A DNA stretch of 56,686 bases. Origin: DASVDK01 sp036381125 [NCBI: Thermodesulfobacteriota bacterium]. Lineage in GTDB: Bacteria > DASVDK01. Numbering within the stretch: position 1 is the stretch's first letter; each line of letters begins with the position of its first letter. Location of the stretch: contig DASVDK010000171.1 of the NCBI GenBank assembly GCA_036381125.1, positions 1-56,686 of the forward strand, given 5' to 3'. Positions 9,312-18,880 of the stretch are shown in pieces. The position numbers and the translations under genes are program-made. The notes under the pieces are model-generated. The model searched no databases. It saw only the letters and a program-made list of their open reading frames with translations, and was not told the DNA's origin.

Positions 9312-9360
9312 GGGGTCAGGCCTTTCCGTTTTCCTTCGGAGAAGGTCGAGGCCTGACCCC
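9312..9360. repeat. REP-like inverted repeat (GGGGTCAGGCC family), copy 1
   Basis: GGGGTCAGGCC at 9312-9322 is mirrored perfectly by GGCCTGACCCC at 9350-9360, with TTTCCGTTTTCC between the arms. The same vocabulary (GGGGTCAG plus TTTTCC tracts) recurs at 35422-35560, so this is a dispersed repeat family and not simply a terminator. Such elements often lie between genes and are commonly associated with REP-associated transposases. Confidence 0.75.
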
Positions 9361-9538
9361 ATCGGGCCATCGGTCGGGACATCGCCGGGTCACCTGAGGC
9401 CGGCGTTCCCCGCTCTCCTCCGCTCCGAACTCCGCCAGGCGCCCGCCATGACACCGAACGCAGCCTGGCACACCGCCTGCTCGCCGTGGGCGGCGTCCAC
9501 CGTTCGACACACCGCGACCGACCTGAAGGAGGTCCACA

Positions 9539-10507
9539 GTGCCACGCATCGCGCTCACGCTCGTCCTCGCGGCGACGATCGCACCGGGCTGGATCGCCGA
9601 CGGGCGTGCAGCCGCCGCCGCGGTCGAGGTAGCCGGCCACCGCGGCGAAGATCGACCTCGGGCGAATGCTCTACTACGACACCCGCCTCTCCAAGGGTCG
9701 GGACGTCTCGTGCAATACCTGTCACCGGCTCGACCGGTACGGCGTCGACGGGCTCCCACGTCCGTCGGCCACCGGGGCCAGCGGGGCAACCGGAACGCGC
9801 CGACCGTGTACAACGCGGCAGGTCACGTGGCGCAGTTCTGGGACGGGCGCGCCCCCGACGTCGAGGAGCAGGCCAAGGGACCGGTGCTGAACGCCGTCGA
9901 GATGGGCATGTCGTCCGACAAGGAGGTCGTCGCCGTCCTCGAGGGGATCCCGGGCTACGTGGAGGCGTTCCGCAAGGCCTTCCCCGGCGAGGCCGACCCG
10001 GTGACGTTCGAGAACATGGCGGCCGCGATCGGCGCCTTCGAGCGCCGCCTCGTGACGCCGTCGCGCTGGGACGCGTTCCTGCGGGGCGACCGCAACGCGC
10101 TCACCGACGAGGAGAAGGCCGGATGCTCGACCTGCCACAACGGCCCCTACCTCGGCGGGACGATGTACATGCGGCTCGGCGTCGTCCGGCCCTGGCCCGA
10201 CAGGTCCGACCCCGGCCGCTTCGCCGTCACGAAGCAGGACGCCGACATGCTGGTCTTCAAGGTGCCGTCGCTCCGCAACATCGAGCGGACCGGCCCCTTC
10301 TTCCACGACGGCTCGATCACGCGGCTCGACCGGGCGGTCAGGATCATGGCCGAGTACCAGCTCGGCAAGAGCGTGACCGACGCGGAGGTCAGGTCGATCA
10401 CCGCCTGGCTCCGGGCGCTCACCGGGACGATCCCGGCCGAGTACATCCAGCCGCCGGCGCTGCCCGGATCGGGCGCGCGGACGACCGAGAAGGGACCGAA
10501 GTCGTAG
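9539..10507 (+). pseudogene. Di-haem cytochrome c peroxidase/MauG-like gene with two compensating frameshifts
   Basis: Periplasmic di-haem peroxidase family. The GTG at 9539 follows AAGGAGG and starts a signal peptide in frame 2. The first haem site CNTCH (9711-9725) and its context [14 protein letters not shown] lie in frame 3. From about 9760 the gene returns to frame 2 with [30 protein letters not shown], the second haem site CSTCH (10124-10138) and FFHDGSI. One shift therefore lies between about 9633 and 9660, the other near 9750-9765. Either the assembly has two single-base errors or the gene is inactive; as written, the protein lacks haem 1. Confidence 0.8.
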
Positions 10508-10544
10508 GCGACGCCGCCCCGGTCCCCTGCGACCGGCCGGGCTC

Positions 10545-10586
10545 GGGACAGGTCTCGACCGCATGCCGACAGTCGAGACCTGTCCC
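10545..10586. repeat. Perfect 15-bp inverted repeat downstream of the peroxidase
   Basis: GGGACAGGTCTCGAC (10545-10559) pairs perfectly with GTCGAGACCTGTCCC (10572-10586) around a 12-nt loop. No T-tract follows, so it is more like a REP unit than an intrinsic terminator, although it sits between convergent genes and could stop transcription from both sides. Confidence 0.7.
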
Positions 10587-10618
10587 TCGTCTCGCTCCTC
10601 GCGCCGCGGTGACGCGCT

Positions 10619-11380
10619 CTAGCCGCCGCGCTCCCCCCTCGGCCTCAGCCGCCGCCGGATCGCGTTGCCCACCAGGAGCGGGAGCGCCGCCACGACCTCG
10701 CGCAGCGGCAGGTGCCGGGGGTCGGTCATGTACAGATAGCGCCGGGGGTGGACCACGGCGAGCGGCAGGGCGCCGCCGCGCTCCCGCTCGCGTGCGAGCG
10801 CGGGGTACTCGGCCAGGCGGTCCTCCCGGACGTAGAGGAGCGTGTTCTGCGCGTACCACGTGGCGACCCTCGGGTTGCGCCAGACGCGCTCGCGCACGCC
10901 GTCGATCGCCACGTAGCCCCGCTGCCGGAACTGCTCCGCCCAGTAGTCCTGCCAGCGTTCGTTGACGTGCCCCGTGCCGCCCTGGCGGGGGATCGCGGCG
11001 GAGAAGCAGATGCAGGGGCCGAGTCGCGCGAGCGTGGCGAGGAACGTCTCCGCGTGCGCGGGCGGGATGTGCTCGGCGACCTCGAGCGACAGGACGAGGT
11101 CGAACTGCCGATCGAGCCGAAACGGAGTCGTGAGGTCGTGGCGGCGGAACGAGGCCTCCGGGATCTCGAGCAGCCGCGTGTCGACGTAGTCGCCGTCGAT
11201 GCCGAGCGTGTCGCTCACTCCGTGGTCGCGGAAGACCGAGAGCCAGGTACCGACGCCGCACCCGACGTCCACGACGCTTCGGGGTCGCACGAGCCGCATC
11301 AGCAGCGGCACGACCTCTCGCGCCGACTCGCGCGAGCGCTCTCGCTGGTCCCCGTAGAAGTGGTCCGTGTACACGCGCAT
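10619..11380 (-). CDS. SAM-dependent methyltransferase
   Basis: 253 aa. A class I methyltransferase fold is shown by motif I VVDVGCGVGTWL (residues about 38-49), an acidic residue after the next strand (LGIDGDYVD) and motif IV-like FDLVLSLEVAEHIPP. The rest, VNERWQDYWAEQFRQRGY, is typical of methyltransferases found in glycan or small-molecule gene sets. The C-terminus is basic and hydrophobic (LPLLVGNAIRRRLRP) and may touch the membrane. The substrate cannot be told. It has no operon partner and converges with the peroxidase gene. Confidence 0.8.
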   Translation of the reverse strand: MRVYTDHFYGDQRERSRESAREVVPLLMRLVRPRSVVDVGCGVGTWLSVFRDHGVSDTLGIDGDYVDTRLLEIPEASFRRHDLTTPFRLDRQFDLVLSLEVAEHIPPAHAETFLATLARLGPCICFSAAIPRQGGTGHVNERWQDYWAEQFRQRGYVAIDGVRERVWRNPRVATWYAQNTLLYVREDRLAEYPALARERERGGALPLAVVHPRRYLYMTDPRHLPLREVVAALPLLVGNAIRRRLRPRGERGG

Positions 11381-11727
11381 GCCGGGCCCCGTGCGACGGC
11401 ACGTCCGGGCCGCCCCGCACGGTCATTATGCGCGCATCCGCCGGCGCCGCGCGTGGCCGATCCTCCCGCCCCGTCAGGGCGGACCCATGGGCGAACGGAT
11501 GGTTCCCGGGGTGGAGTGGGGCTGCCGGCCGAGGAGAGGAAGCGCCGCCTGCACGGGTCGATCGGAGGGAGTCGTCGAGCTGACGCCAGCGCGGCGCTCT
11601 CAGGGGCGCCGCGGCTCGAGACGCTCCCGGCCTCGACGCCTCACCGTATCGGACGCCCGGCGGCATGGCGCCGGGGGGCCGGATGTCGCCGAATCGCTCG
11701 GCGCTCGACGCGGCCCTGGCGCGTTGC
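11381..11727. other. 347-bp intergenic region, no gene seen
   Basis: Lies between the methyltransferase start and the GntR stop. Open frames here are GC-driven and match no family I recognise. It must contain the methyltransferase promoter, but no clear -35/-10 pair was found. Confidence 0.5.
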
Positions 11728-12519
11728 CTACCGGCTCTCGTTGCTCATCTTGCCCAGCCACATGGACATGCGGACCGCGCCGGCCGCCCGGATGTGCCGT
11801 CGAGCCGCCCGTTCGGCCTCGTCCGGATCGCGATCGGCGATCGCCTGCACGATGGCGGCAATCTCCGCCTGGCCGGCCTTGATCCGCCCCGGAACCGCGT
11901 AGGTCGTCCTGCCCAGCAACGAGACCGCATCCTGCAGCACGTTCAGGGCCTTCAGCAAGTAGACGTTGTGGGCCGCTTCGGCGATGGCCCTGTCGATCTG
12001 CCGGTCATTGAAGGACGCCTGCTCCGGCGTCTTGACCCAGCCGTGTTGCGCCGCCAGATGCTTGAGCGATTCGATCTCCAGGTCGGAGGCATGCTCCGCC
12101 GCGAAGCGCGCCGCAGCCGCCGCCAGCACCTCACGCATCGCGTACAGGTCCGCCACCTGACTCGCGGAGAGTTCCGCCACCGTCAGGCCCTTCGGCTGCG
12201 AGAAGGCGGCCAACCCGTCCGACTGGAGACGCTTGAGCGCCTCGCGTACGGGCGTCCGGCTCACGTGCAGTCGCCTGGCGATCTCCGCCTCGCGCAGCCG
12301 GTCACCCGGAGCAAGCTTGCCTTCCCGGATCTCGGCTCGCAGCGCCGCGTAGACGATCTCGCCGCGCGACGATGCCCCGCGGGTGTCGTTGCGCCCCGCC
12401 GCAAGACTCTTTGCCGTCGCCGCACCCCCTCGCGCCTTCGACATCACCGTTTTCTTCTGACGTTTCGCCGCACGACTCGCAGCCTCCCGTGTCGTACCGT
12501 TCACACCCGCGGGGCTCAC
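11728..12519 (-). CDS. GntR-family regulator, FadR/FCD subfamily
   Basis: Transcription factor, 263 aa from a GTG preceded by GGAG; an internal ATG at 12444 would give 238 aa. The N-terminal winged helix has the GntR signature (YAALRAEIREGKLAPGDRL, ARRLHVSRTPVREALKRL). The C-terminal FCD-like helical domain (LYAMREVLAAAAARFAAEH, DRQIDRAIAEAAHN) usually senses a carboxylate with a metal. It is the last gene of the minus arm of the catabolic island, so it probably regulates the divergent promoter at 22645-22852. Confidence 0.88.
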   Translation of the reverse strand: MSPAGVNGTTREAASRAAKRQKKTVMSKARGGAATAKSLAAGRNDTRGASSRGEIVYAALRAEIREGKLAPGDRLREAEIARRLHVSRTPVREALKRLQSDGLAAFSQPKGLTVAELSASQVADLYAMREVLAAAAARFAAEHASDLEIESLKHLAAQHGWVKTPEQASFNDRQIDRAIAEAAHNVYLLKALNVLQDAVSLLGRTTYAVPGRIKAGQAEIAAIVQAIADRDPDEAERAARRHIRAAGAVRMSMWLGKMSNESR

Positions 12520-12595
12520 TGGCTCAACTCCAACGCCCGTGTCATCGTCACGCGGACCTGTCGACGCGAAGTCCGCCGAGGGGCCGAGTTCCCGT

Positions 12596-13999
12596 TCACT
12601 CGGCCACCAGTGACGTCAGAACCGTAATGTCCTCGACGCGCTCCATCCGGTCGACGACCTCGATGATGCCGTCCTGGCGCCGCCGGTCGAGCTTGCCGTC
12701 ACACAGGCGCCGGAACTTCCTCTCGAGCTCGGCCGGCGTCAGCGGCCGCTGCGGCGAGCCATGCGGGTACTCGACCGAGCCCTCGTGCACCGTCCCATCC
12801 TTCATCCGCACCCTCACACGAGCCGGCCACTTCCCGGCGTTCTGCATCCGGTCCATTTCCGGATCCGCGATCACCTTCACCCTGGCCGCGACCTCGAGCG
12901 TGACGGGATTCTCGAGGGCCGCCTGCGTGTACTGGCTCAGAAACACCTCGCCGTGCACGAGCGCCGTCGCGAGCGTGAAGGGCAAGCTCATCTGCGCCTT
13001 GCTGTACGACGGCGGTCGATACAGTGTCGCCTGGTCGTCGCCGCCGATGTACGCGTGCATCGAGGGCACGTACGCCTCGATGCTCTCCACACCGCCTGCC
13101 TCGATCGACTGCCGCGCGGTGATCGACTGCAGCGCATCCACGGCCGAGGCGATCGCGTGGGTTCCGTTGTGGTACTTGACGGCAACGTCCATGATCTGGA
13201 AGCCGGTGTACAGGCCATCGACCAGTGCCTCCGCCGAGTAACGGTCGGCATCGGAGTACGCACGCAGGAAGCCGTCGCGGCCCTCGAAGATCGTGTGCGG
13301 ACCGGTCAGTCCCTGTTCCGCGAAGAGCGCCGCAAGGATCCCATCGTGCGCCGCCTTGCCGGGATGGGTCCGGAACGTGTCCGCACCCACCGGACCGGTG
13401 ATCGACTCGATGACCCCCGAGGCCGAGCTCGCCGCATGGCCGAGGGCGTTGGCCGTGTCGGCCCCGGACAGGCCGAGCGCCCGTGCGGCAATCGCCGCCG
13501 CTCCGAACACGCCGCAGGTGCTCGTGGCGTGAAACCCCTTCTTGTGATGCACCATTGCCGGCTTCGAGTTGATCGCCGCGGCGATCCGCCCCGCGATTTC
13601 ATAGCCGAGAACCACCAGCAGGAGCGTCGTGCGCCCGTCCAGCGCCTGTCGTTCCCCGATGGCCAGTGCGGCCGGAACGACGACCGGGCCGCAATGAACG
13701 ACGGTCTTCAGTATCGTATCGGTGAAGTCGTTGCTGTGACACAGCGTTCCATTCGCGAGCGCCGCCAGGTGCGCCGGCAGGCGATGGCCGCCCCGCAGGG
13801 TCCGTGCCTCCGGAGCGCCGCCGATCTTGCCGACCACGGCCAGCACGGCCCGTGACGCCGGCGAGTCCGCCCCCCCGATTGCCAGGCCGACGTTGTCGAG
13901 GACCGCCGCCTTTGCCCTCGACACGACCTCCGGCGGCAGGTCCTCGTAGCGGATGGTGCAAATGTAATCGGCGAGCCGATCTGCATGATACCGCTGCAT
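12596..13999 (-). CDS. MmgE/PrpD family protein (copy 1)
   Basis: Family of 2-methylcitrate dehydratase (PrpD), aconitate decarboxylase (CAD/IRG1) and related (de)hydratases or decarboxylases acting on tricarboxylates. 467 aa from the ATG at 13999, which has GGAGG upstream. Family landmarks: LADYICTIRYEDLPPEVV at the N-terminus, LDNVGLAIGG, HSNDFTDT, VVLGYEIAGRI, GFHATSTCGVFGAAA, HPGKAAHDGILAALFAEQG, VKYHNGTHAIASAVDA and YPHGSPQRPLT. The exact substrate cannot be told. It follows a second PrpD-like gene in the same operon, so the two may act on related substrates or form a hetero-oligomer. Confidence 0.88.
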   Translation of the reverse strand: MQRYHADRLADYICTIRYEDLPPEVVSRAKAAVLDNVGLAIGGADSPASRAVLAVVGKIGGAPEARTLRGGHRLPAHLAALANGTLCHSNDFTDTILKTVVHCGPVVVPAALAIGERQALDGRTTLLLVVLGYEIAGRIAAAINSKPAMVHHKKGFHATSTCGVFGAAAIAARALGLSGADTANALGHAASSASGVIESITGPVGADTFRTHPGKAAHDGILAALFAEQGLTGPHTIFEGRDGFLRAYSDADRYSAEALVDGLYTGFQIMDVAVKYHNGTHAIASAVDALQSITARQSIEAGGVESIEAYVPSMHAYIGGDDQATLYRPPSYSKAQMSLPFTLATALVHGEVFLSQYTQAALENPVTLEVAARVKVIADPEMDRMQNAGKWPARVRVRMKDGTVHEGSVEYPHGSPQRPLTPAELERKFRRLCDGKLDRRRQDGIIEVVDRMERVEDITVLTSLVAE

Positions 14000-14056
14000 G
14001 ACTGGCCTCCAGACTCCGAAGGACGACGGCACGCGGCCGGCGCGAACACGCGCGGA

Positions 14057-15490
14057 TCACGCTCCCGGGGACACGCTCCGTGTCAGCACGGTCGTCAGCC
14101 GGTTCAGGTTCGGCAGCCTCTCGAGGTCGTGAATCAGGCCGATCACATCGCGGCTGGCCGCCGCCGGCAGGATGCCGTCGGCACACTCGTGAAACTTGGC
14201 CTCCAGATCGGCCCACGTCGCGGGCTCCTCGGGGTAGCCGCGTGCGTGCGACCTCGTCGTGGAGAACTGAGTGCCGTCGTGCAGTGTGATGCGCAGGCGC
14301 GTTTCGCCCCACGAGACGTTGTTCTCGCCCCACGTTCCCCTGTGCCGCTCGAAGTCCTCCGGCACCGACACGTTCACCTTCTGCATCAAGGCCTGGACGT
14401 CGGGCTGCCGGACCCGAGCGTCCGTGAACTGCGCGATGCCCGCGGCCTTGTCGATCAAGGCGACCGCCATCATGTACCGCAGGCAGAACTTCGCCCGGTG
14501 CGAATTGGGCGCATCGTGATAGCAGGCGATCGTCATGCACTCGCGCGTCACTTCCAGGTCGATACGCGCGATGGACTCGGGCTCGGGCCCGTGACGACGG
14601 GCGAGGTCGAGCATCGCATCGATGGCGGACTGCGCCGGCGTCGACGTGGGATGGAGACGAACCACGGTCCGGCCGTGGTCGAGTTCCCAGTCCTGCCCGA
14701 GCGCCTCGGTCATACGGCCCATGTCGTAGTTGCCGATCCCGCAGAACGTCTCGACCAGCCCGAAGCGCTCGTGGCCCTTGCCGTCGCCTTCGCCCTCGAT
14801 GGCATCCGGGTCCACCTGGTAGCCTCGCTGAGCGAGCATGGCGGCAAAGACGCCGCAGCGCGAGCCGTGGCCGTGGTGAAACGCCTTGCCCATCGACCCG
14901 ACGTTCTTTCTCACGCCCGAGCCCTGCGATACCGCCAGGCCGAGCGCCATGCGCGTCTTCGGCACGTCCAGGCGGAACAGCCGCGCGCATGCGGCGCTCA
15001 CCCCCAGCGCCCCGGTGATGGCATTCGGGTGCCACCCGTGATTGAACAGGTGGGGCGCCATGCCTCGACCGATGCGCGCACCGACCTCGAAGCCGACCGC
15101 GAACGCCGCGAGAAGATCGCGCCCGCTCGCGCCGACTTCCTCGGCCACCGGCAGCGACCCCGGAAGCACGCACGCGCTCAGGTGCGTGTAGGCCCGCGGC
15201 GAGAAGTCACAGTATTCGTACGCGTGCGCAGCCACCCCGTTGACGAAGGCGGCCAGCGGGCTCGAGGAGCGGTCCGGATGCCCGACGATGGACGCCGTGG
15301 GGTTGCCGCCCATGTGTCGCACCAGCTCGAGCGCGATCATCGTCGCGGAATGTCGCGCGCCGGCCACCATGACCGCCAGCGTGTCGAGGATGCGCATCTT
15401 CGCCGACTCGATCACCGACACCGGCAGCCCGGCAACGTCCGTCTCGATGGACAGCCGTGCCAGCTTCTCCGTTACGCCCAGTCTGCTCAT
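14057..15490 (-). CDS. MmgE/PrpD family protein (copy 2)
   Basis: 477 aa from an ATG with a strong GGGGAGG upstream; longer upstream readings are GC artefacts. Landmarks: ESAKMRILDTLAVMVAGA, HAYEYCDFSPRAYTHLSA, VGFEVGARIGRG, GWHPNAITGALGVSAA, QGSGVRKNVGSMGKAFHHG and LHPTSTPAQSAIDAM. It is distinctly diverged from copy 1, 57 bp away, so this is not a recent duplication. It probably performs (de)hydration or decarboxylation of a carboxylic acid intermediate in the pathway of this island. Confidence 0.87.
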   Translation of the reverse strand: MSRLGVTEKLARLSIETDVAGLPVSVIESAKMRILDTLAVMVAGARHSATMIALELVRHMGGNPTASIVGHPDRSSSPLAAFVNGVAAHAYEYCDFSPRAYTHLSACVLPGSLPVAEEVGASGRDLLAAFAVGFEVGARIGRGMAPHLFNHGWHPNAITGALGVSAACARLFRLDVPKTRMALGLAVSQGSGVRKNVGSMGKAFHHGHGSRCGVFAAMLAQRGYQVDPDAIEGEGDGKGHERFGLVETFCGIGNYDMGRMTEALGQDWELDHGRTVVRLHPTSTPAQSAIDAMLDLARRHGPEPESIARIDLEVTRECMTIACYHDAPNSHRAKFCLRYMMAVALIDKAAGIAQFTDARVRQPDVQALMQKVNVSVPEDFERHRGTWGENNVSWGETRLRITLHDGTQFSTTRSHARGYPEEPATWADLEAKFHECADGILPAAASRDVIGLIHDLERLPNLNRLTTVLTRSVSPGA

Positions 15491-16014
15491 GCCTCCCCTC
15501 TCACCCGTCCAGGGACACCCGAGACCCGCTGTCCGCGTCGTGCGACACGTGGTGAAGCGCTCATCACACACGGGAGTCTGCCGACCGCCCGCCGGCCGGC
15601 GGTGTGATTCCGCCCCGGCAGGTGCCGGGCGGCGTCCCCGCGCGGCCTGCGAAGCCCGGGAGGCACAGGTGCGGCCCCTCGACGGGATGCCGAGGATCGC
15701 GCGCCCGGGCTCTCCCTCGTGGCAACCCCGCGAGTGCCCCCGGCATACCTTCGGCGGCCGCGTCCGACACCCGAGTCCAGCCGCACCCGTGCGGCCGAGG
15801 CCTGCCGTCCTCCAACGCGATCTCGATGCGCCTTGCGGATCGAGTCGGCCCGCCGTGCCGTCGCGGGCGGGAAAGACCGCGCGTGCCGACCAGCCCATCG
15901 GCCGCGCTCCGGGTCGAGGGCACGGCGGCGCCCGGCCCGGCTCCTCCCGGTGACCGGAGACCGGGGCCGCGGCGTCCTGCGAGGCTACCTGCGGTTCCGC
16001 TTCGCAGGCACGGC
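15491..16014. other. 524-bp gap inside the minus arm, no gene seen
   Basis: Separates the aldehyde dehydrogenase stop from the start of MmgE/PrpD copy 2, although all neighbours run on the minus strand. Long open frames on both strands match no family I recognise. It may hold a separate promoter for the PrpD-PrpD-GntR part; none is obvious. Confidence 0.45.
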
Positions 16015-17427
16015 CTACCAGGCGATGGTCAAGAGCCGCTCCTCCAGCATCTCGCGCACGGCATAGCGCGGCCCCTCCCGTCCGTGGCCGCTGTCCTTGA
16101 CGCCGCCGAACGGCATGACGTCGACACGCGAACTCGAGGTCTCGTTGATGTGGACGCCTCCGAACTTGAGCTTGCGTACCGCGTTCATCGCGATCGAGAC
16201 GTCCTTCGTGAACACCCCGACGGCAAGCCCGAACGGCGTGCCGTTGGCTTCTTCATAGGCGGCCTCGACGTCGTCGAACTCGACGACGGACACGACCGGT
16301 CCGAAGATCTCTTCCGTGCACACGCGCATCGTCCGCCTGACGTTGCGCAGGATCGTCGGCTGAAAGACGGCGCCGTCCCGCCGGCCCCCCGTCAGGACTT
16401 CCGCGCCCTCCCGCACCGCCTCGGCGACCCACTGCTCGACCCGCATGGCCTGGGCTTCGCTGATCATCGGCCCGACGTCCGTGCCGTCGATCGTCGGGTC
16501 GCCGACCTTGAGCCTCTTCGTCTTCTCCACCAGCAGTTCCGTGAACTCGGCCGCGCACGAGCGATGCACCAGGACGCGTTGAACGGAGGTGCAGACCTGG
16601 CCGGCCTTGCGGAAGCCGGCGGCGACGATCTTGCTGCTCGCGAGCGCCAGGTCGGCGTCGGCACAGACGATCGTGCTCGAGATGCTGCCCAGTTCGAGCT
16701 GCGTGCCCCGCAGTCCCGCGGCACGCTGAATCTCCTTGCCGACGCGGGTGCTGCCCGTGAAGGAGTAGAAGGCGATCCTCTGGTCCGCCAGAAGCGCGGG
16801 ACCGATCGAGGCCCCTGGCCCGTGCAGGAGCGACAGCAACCCCGGCGGCAGCCCGGCATCGAGCAGCGCCCGGCACAGCGCCACGGCGGTCAGCGGCGTG
16901 TACTCGGACGGTTTGACGATCACCGCGTTGCCGGCCGCCAGCGCGGGCGCCACCTTGTGCGCCACGCCGTTGAGCGGCGCGTTGTACGGCGTGATGGCGC
17001 AGACGACGCCTCGGGGCACCAGGACCGTGAAGCCGACCCGGTTGCCGAGCCCCGGCGTCGCGTCCAGCGGCACGACCTCGCCCGCGATCCGCCGCGCCTC
17101 GTCCGCCGACAGTCGCAACGTCTGAACGCAGCGTCGGACTTCGCTTTCCGAGTCGCCCCTGGGGAAGCCGGTCTCGGCGGTGATCAGCGCCAACAGCTCG
17201 GGACGACGCTCGGCGATCAGCCCTGCCGCCTTCAGCAAGATCTCGTAGCGCTCGGTCGGCGAAAGGCGAATGGCGGCAAACGCCTCGGTTGCGTGCGTCA
17301 CCGCACGCGTCACGTCGGCCGGCGTGGCGACCGCCATCTCCCCGATCTGGTGGCCCCGATACCGGTCGTAGAGCGCTTCGACCGTCGGTCCCGCTTCCCA
17401 TTTCCCGCCAATCAACAGCTTCGACAT
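16015..17427 (-). CDS. NAD(P)+-dependent aldehyde dehydrogenase
   Basis: ALDH superfamily, 470 aa from the ATG at 17427. Oxidises an aldehyde to the acid in the cytoplasm. Seen: cofactor-binding ITPYNAPLN and AGNAVIVKPSEYTP, FTGSTRVGKEI, the general-base Glu in LELGS (about residue 245), the nucleophile Cys in GQVCTSVQR (about 279), EEIFGPVVSV and the closing MPFGGVKDSGHGREG. The form ELGSISSTIV with GQVCTSVQR fits the semialdehyde/lactaldehyde branch. It directly follows the aminotransferase gene, suggesting it oxidises the aldehyde that enzyme makes. Confidence 0.92.
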   Translation of the reverse strand: MSKLLIGGKWEAGPTVEALYDRYRGHQIGEMAVATPADVTRAVTHATEAFAAIRLSPTERYEILLKAAGLIAERRPELLALITAETGFPRGDSESEVRRCVQTLRLSADEARRIAGEVVPLDATPGLGNRVGFTVLVPRGVVCAITPYNAPLNGVAHKVAPALAAGNAVIVKPSEYTPLTAVALCRALLDAGLPPGLLSLLHGPGASIGPALLADQRIAFYSFTGSTRVGKEIQRAAGLRGTQLELGSISSTIVCADADLALASSKIVAAGFRKAGQVCTSVQRVLVHRSCAAEFTELLVEKTKRLKVGDPTIDGTDVGPMISEAQAMRVEQWVAEAVREGAEVLTGGRRDGAVFQPTILRNVRRTMRVCTEEIFGPVVSVVEFDDVEAAYEEANGTPFGLAVGVFTKDVSIAMNAVRKLKFGGVHINETSSSRVDVMPFGGVKDSGHGREGPRYAVREMLEERLLTIAW

Positions 17428-17488
17428 GTCCGTCAGCGCTCTCCCGCTCTCCAGTGCACGGACCCGCGGCAGACGCCGCACCCGCCGC

Positions 17489-18832
17489 TCACTGCGCACT
17501 CACGGCCGAAAACGCCTCGTCGAAGGCACGCAGCGACGCCTCCACCTGTTCGCCGGTGATGACGAGCGGCGGCGTGATGCGAATCACCGACCCGTTGACG
17601 CCCGTGGTGGACACGAGCACCTTCCGGCGCCGCAGCTCCTCGTGGATCTTCTTCGTGAACGCGGGGTTCGGCTCCCGCGTCTCGCGGCTGCGCACCAGTT
17701 CGACCCCGATCATGAGGCCGAGCCCCCGCACGTCGCCGATCACCCGGTGCTTCCGCGCCAGCGCCTGCAGGCCTTCCATGAACTGCTCGCCACGCACCCT
17801 GGCCTTCTCGGCGAGGTTCTCCTCCTTCATCACGCGCAGCACGGCAAGGCCCGCGGCGACGCCCACCTGATTGTTCGGTCCGAACGTGGTGAAGTGGTCA
17901 CCCTCGTCGAAGGCCACGCTGATCGGCTCCTTCGCCATGAACCCTCCCAGCGGAAGCCCGCCGCCGATGGCCTTGGCGAAGGTGACGATGTCGGGCGAGA
18001 CGTCCCAATGCTGGTACGCGAAGGTCTTGCCGGTTCTTCCCCATCCCGAGAAGACCTCGTCCAGGATGAGCACGATCCCGTGCTTCGCGCAGATTTCCGC
18101 GACCTTCGGCCAGTAGTCCCTGGGCGGCGGGAAGACGCCGCCGACGCAGATCACGGACTCGGAAATGAGGATGGCCGCGTCACCGGGCACCCGGGTCTTG
18201 AGCGCCTCCTCGACGCCGTCGGCACACTTCAGGCCGCAATGGGAGCCCGGACTCGTGTTCTTGTAGGACAGCGGGCACCGGTAGCAATACGGGGGCTGCA
18301 CGTGCACCACGCCCGGAAACGACGAGTACGGCCCGAACCCCTTCTTCCGGCCCGCATTGCCCGTAAGGCTCAGCGGCAGCGCGGTGCGGCCGTGGAAACC
18401 GTGCTCCATCGCGATGATCCCGAAGCCTTGCTTGCCCGTCCGCGTCGCGTACCGGAGGCCGAGCTTCACCGCCCCGTCGTTCGCCTCGGCGCCGCTGTTG
18501 ACGAAGAAGACGCGGCTCAGCTGACCGCCCGTCTGCTCCGTGATCTCGGTCGCCAACCTCGAGGTCAGGCGGCTGTGGTATCGTCCCGGGCCCTGCATCA
18601 GGCGGCCCGCCTGATCCCGGATCGCCTCGACCACTTTCGGATGGCAATGGCCGACGGACAGGACCCCCGGCCCGGCTTCCAGGTCGATGTAGCGCGCGCC
18701 CTCGTCGTCGGTGACCTCGGCCCCCTGCCCGGACACGATGACCGGGCGCGACATCATCGGGCCGGGAATCAGGTGCGTGGCAAGTTCGTCCCGCGCGTTG
18801 GCGGGCTGCGGATTCTCCGGCATGGCTGTCAT
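17489..18832 (-). CDS. Class III (omega-amino acid type) PLP aminotransferase
   Basis: 447 aa. Transfers an amino group, usually a distal one, from an amino acid to an oxo acid, leaving a semialdehyde. Seen: VNSGAEANDGAVKLG, MEHGFHGRT, the paired-Cys stretch PYCYRCPL...HCGLKC typical of a class III branch, the PLP-binding DEVFSGWGRTGK, and the Schiff-base Lys in TFAKAIGGGLPLGGF (about residue 287). It lies between hyuB and the aldehyde dehydrogenase in one operon, which suggests that HyuAB make the amino acid it uses. Substrate not determined. Confidence 0.92.
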   Translation of the reverse strand: MTAMPENPQPANARDELATHLIPGPMMSRPVIVSGQGAEVTDDEGARYIDLEAGPGVLSVGHCHPKVVEAIRDQAGRLMQGPGRYHSRLTSRLATEITEQTGGQLSRVFFVNSGAEANDGAVKLGLRYATRTGKQGFGIIAMEHGFHGRTALPLSLTGNAGRKKGFGPYSSFPGVVHVQPPYCYRCPLSYKNTSPGSHCGLKCADGVEEALKTRVPGDAAILISESVICVGGVFPPPRDYWPKVAEICAKHGIVLILDEVFSGWGRTGKTFAYQHWDVSPDIVTFAKAIGGGLPLGGFMAKEPISVAFDEGDHFTTFGPNNQVGVAAGLAVLRVMKEENLAEKARVRGEQFMEGLQALARKHRVIGDVRGLGLMIGVELVRSRETREPNPAFTKKIHEELRRRKVLVSTTGVNGSVIRITPPLVITGEQVEASLRAFDEAFSAVSAQ

Positions 18833-18880
18833 CGCGTGTCCCCACTTCGTCTGCCGCGGCCGCCTGCGCGAGCGCCGCGT

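Noticed and set aside
7948-10965. 1005-aa plus-strand frame
   Set aside because: It is a shadow of the OmpA lipoprotein and peroxidase genes, without any recognisable motif; long frames are expected at this GC content.
15604-17559. 651-aa plus-strand frame opposite the aldehyde dehydrogenase
   Set aside because: Shadow of ALDH; no motif, and its start lies in the gene-free gap.
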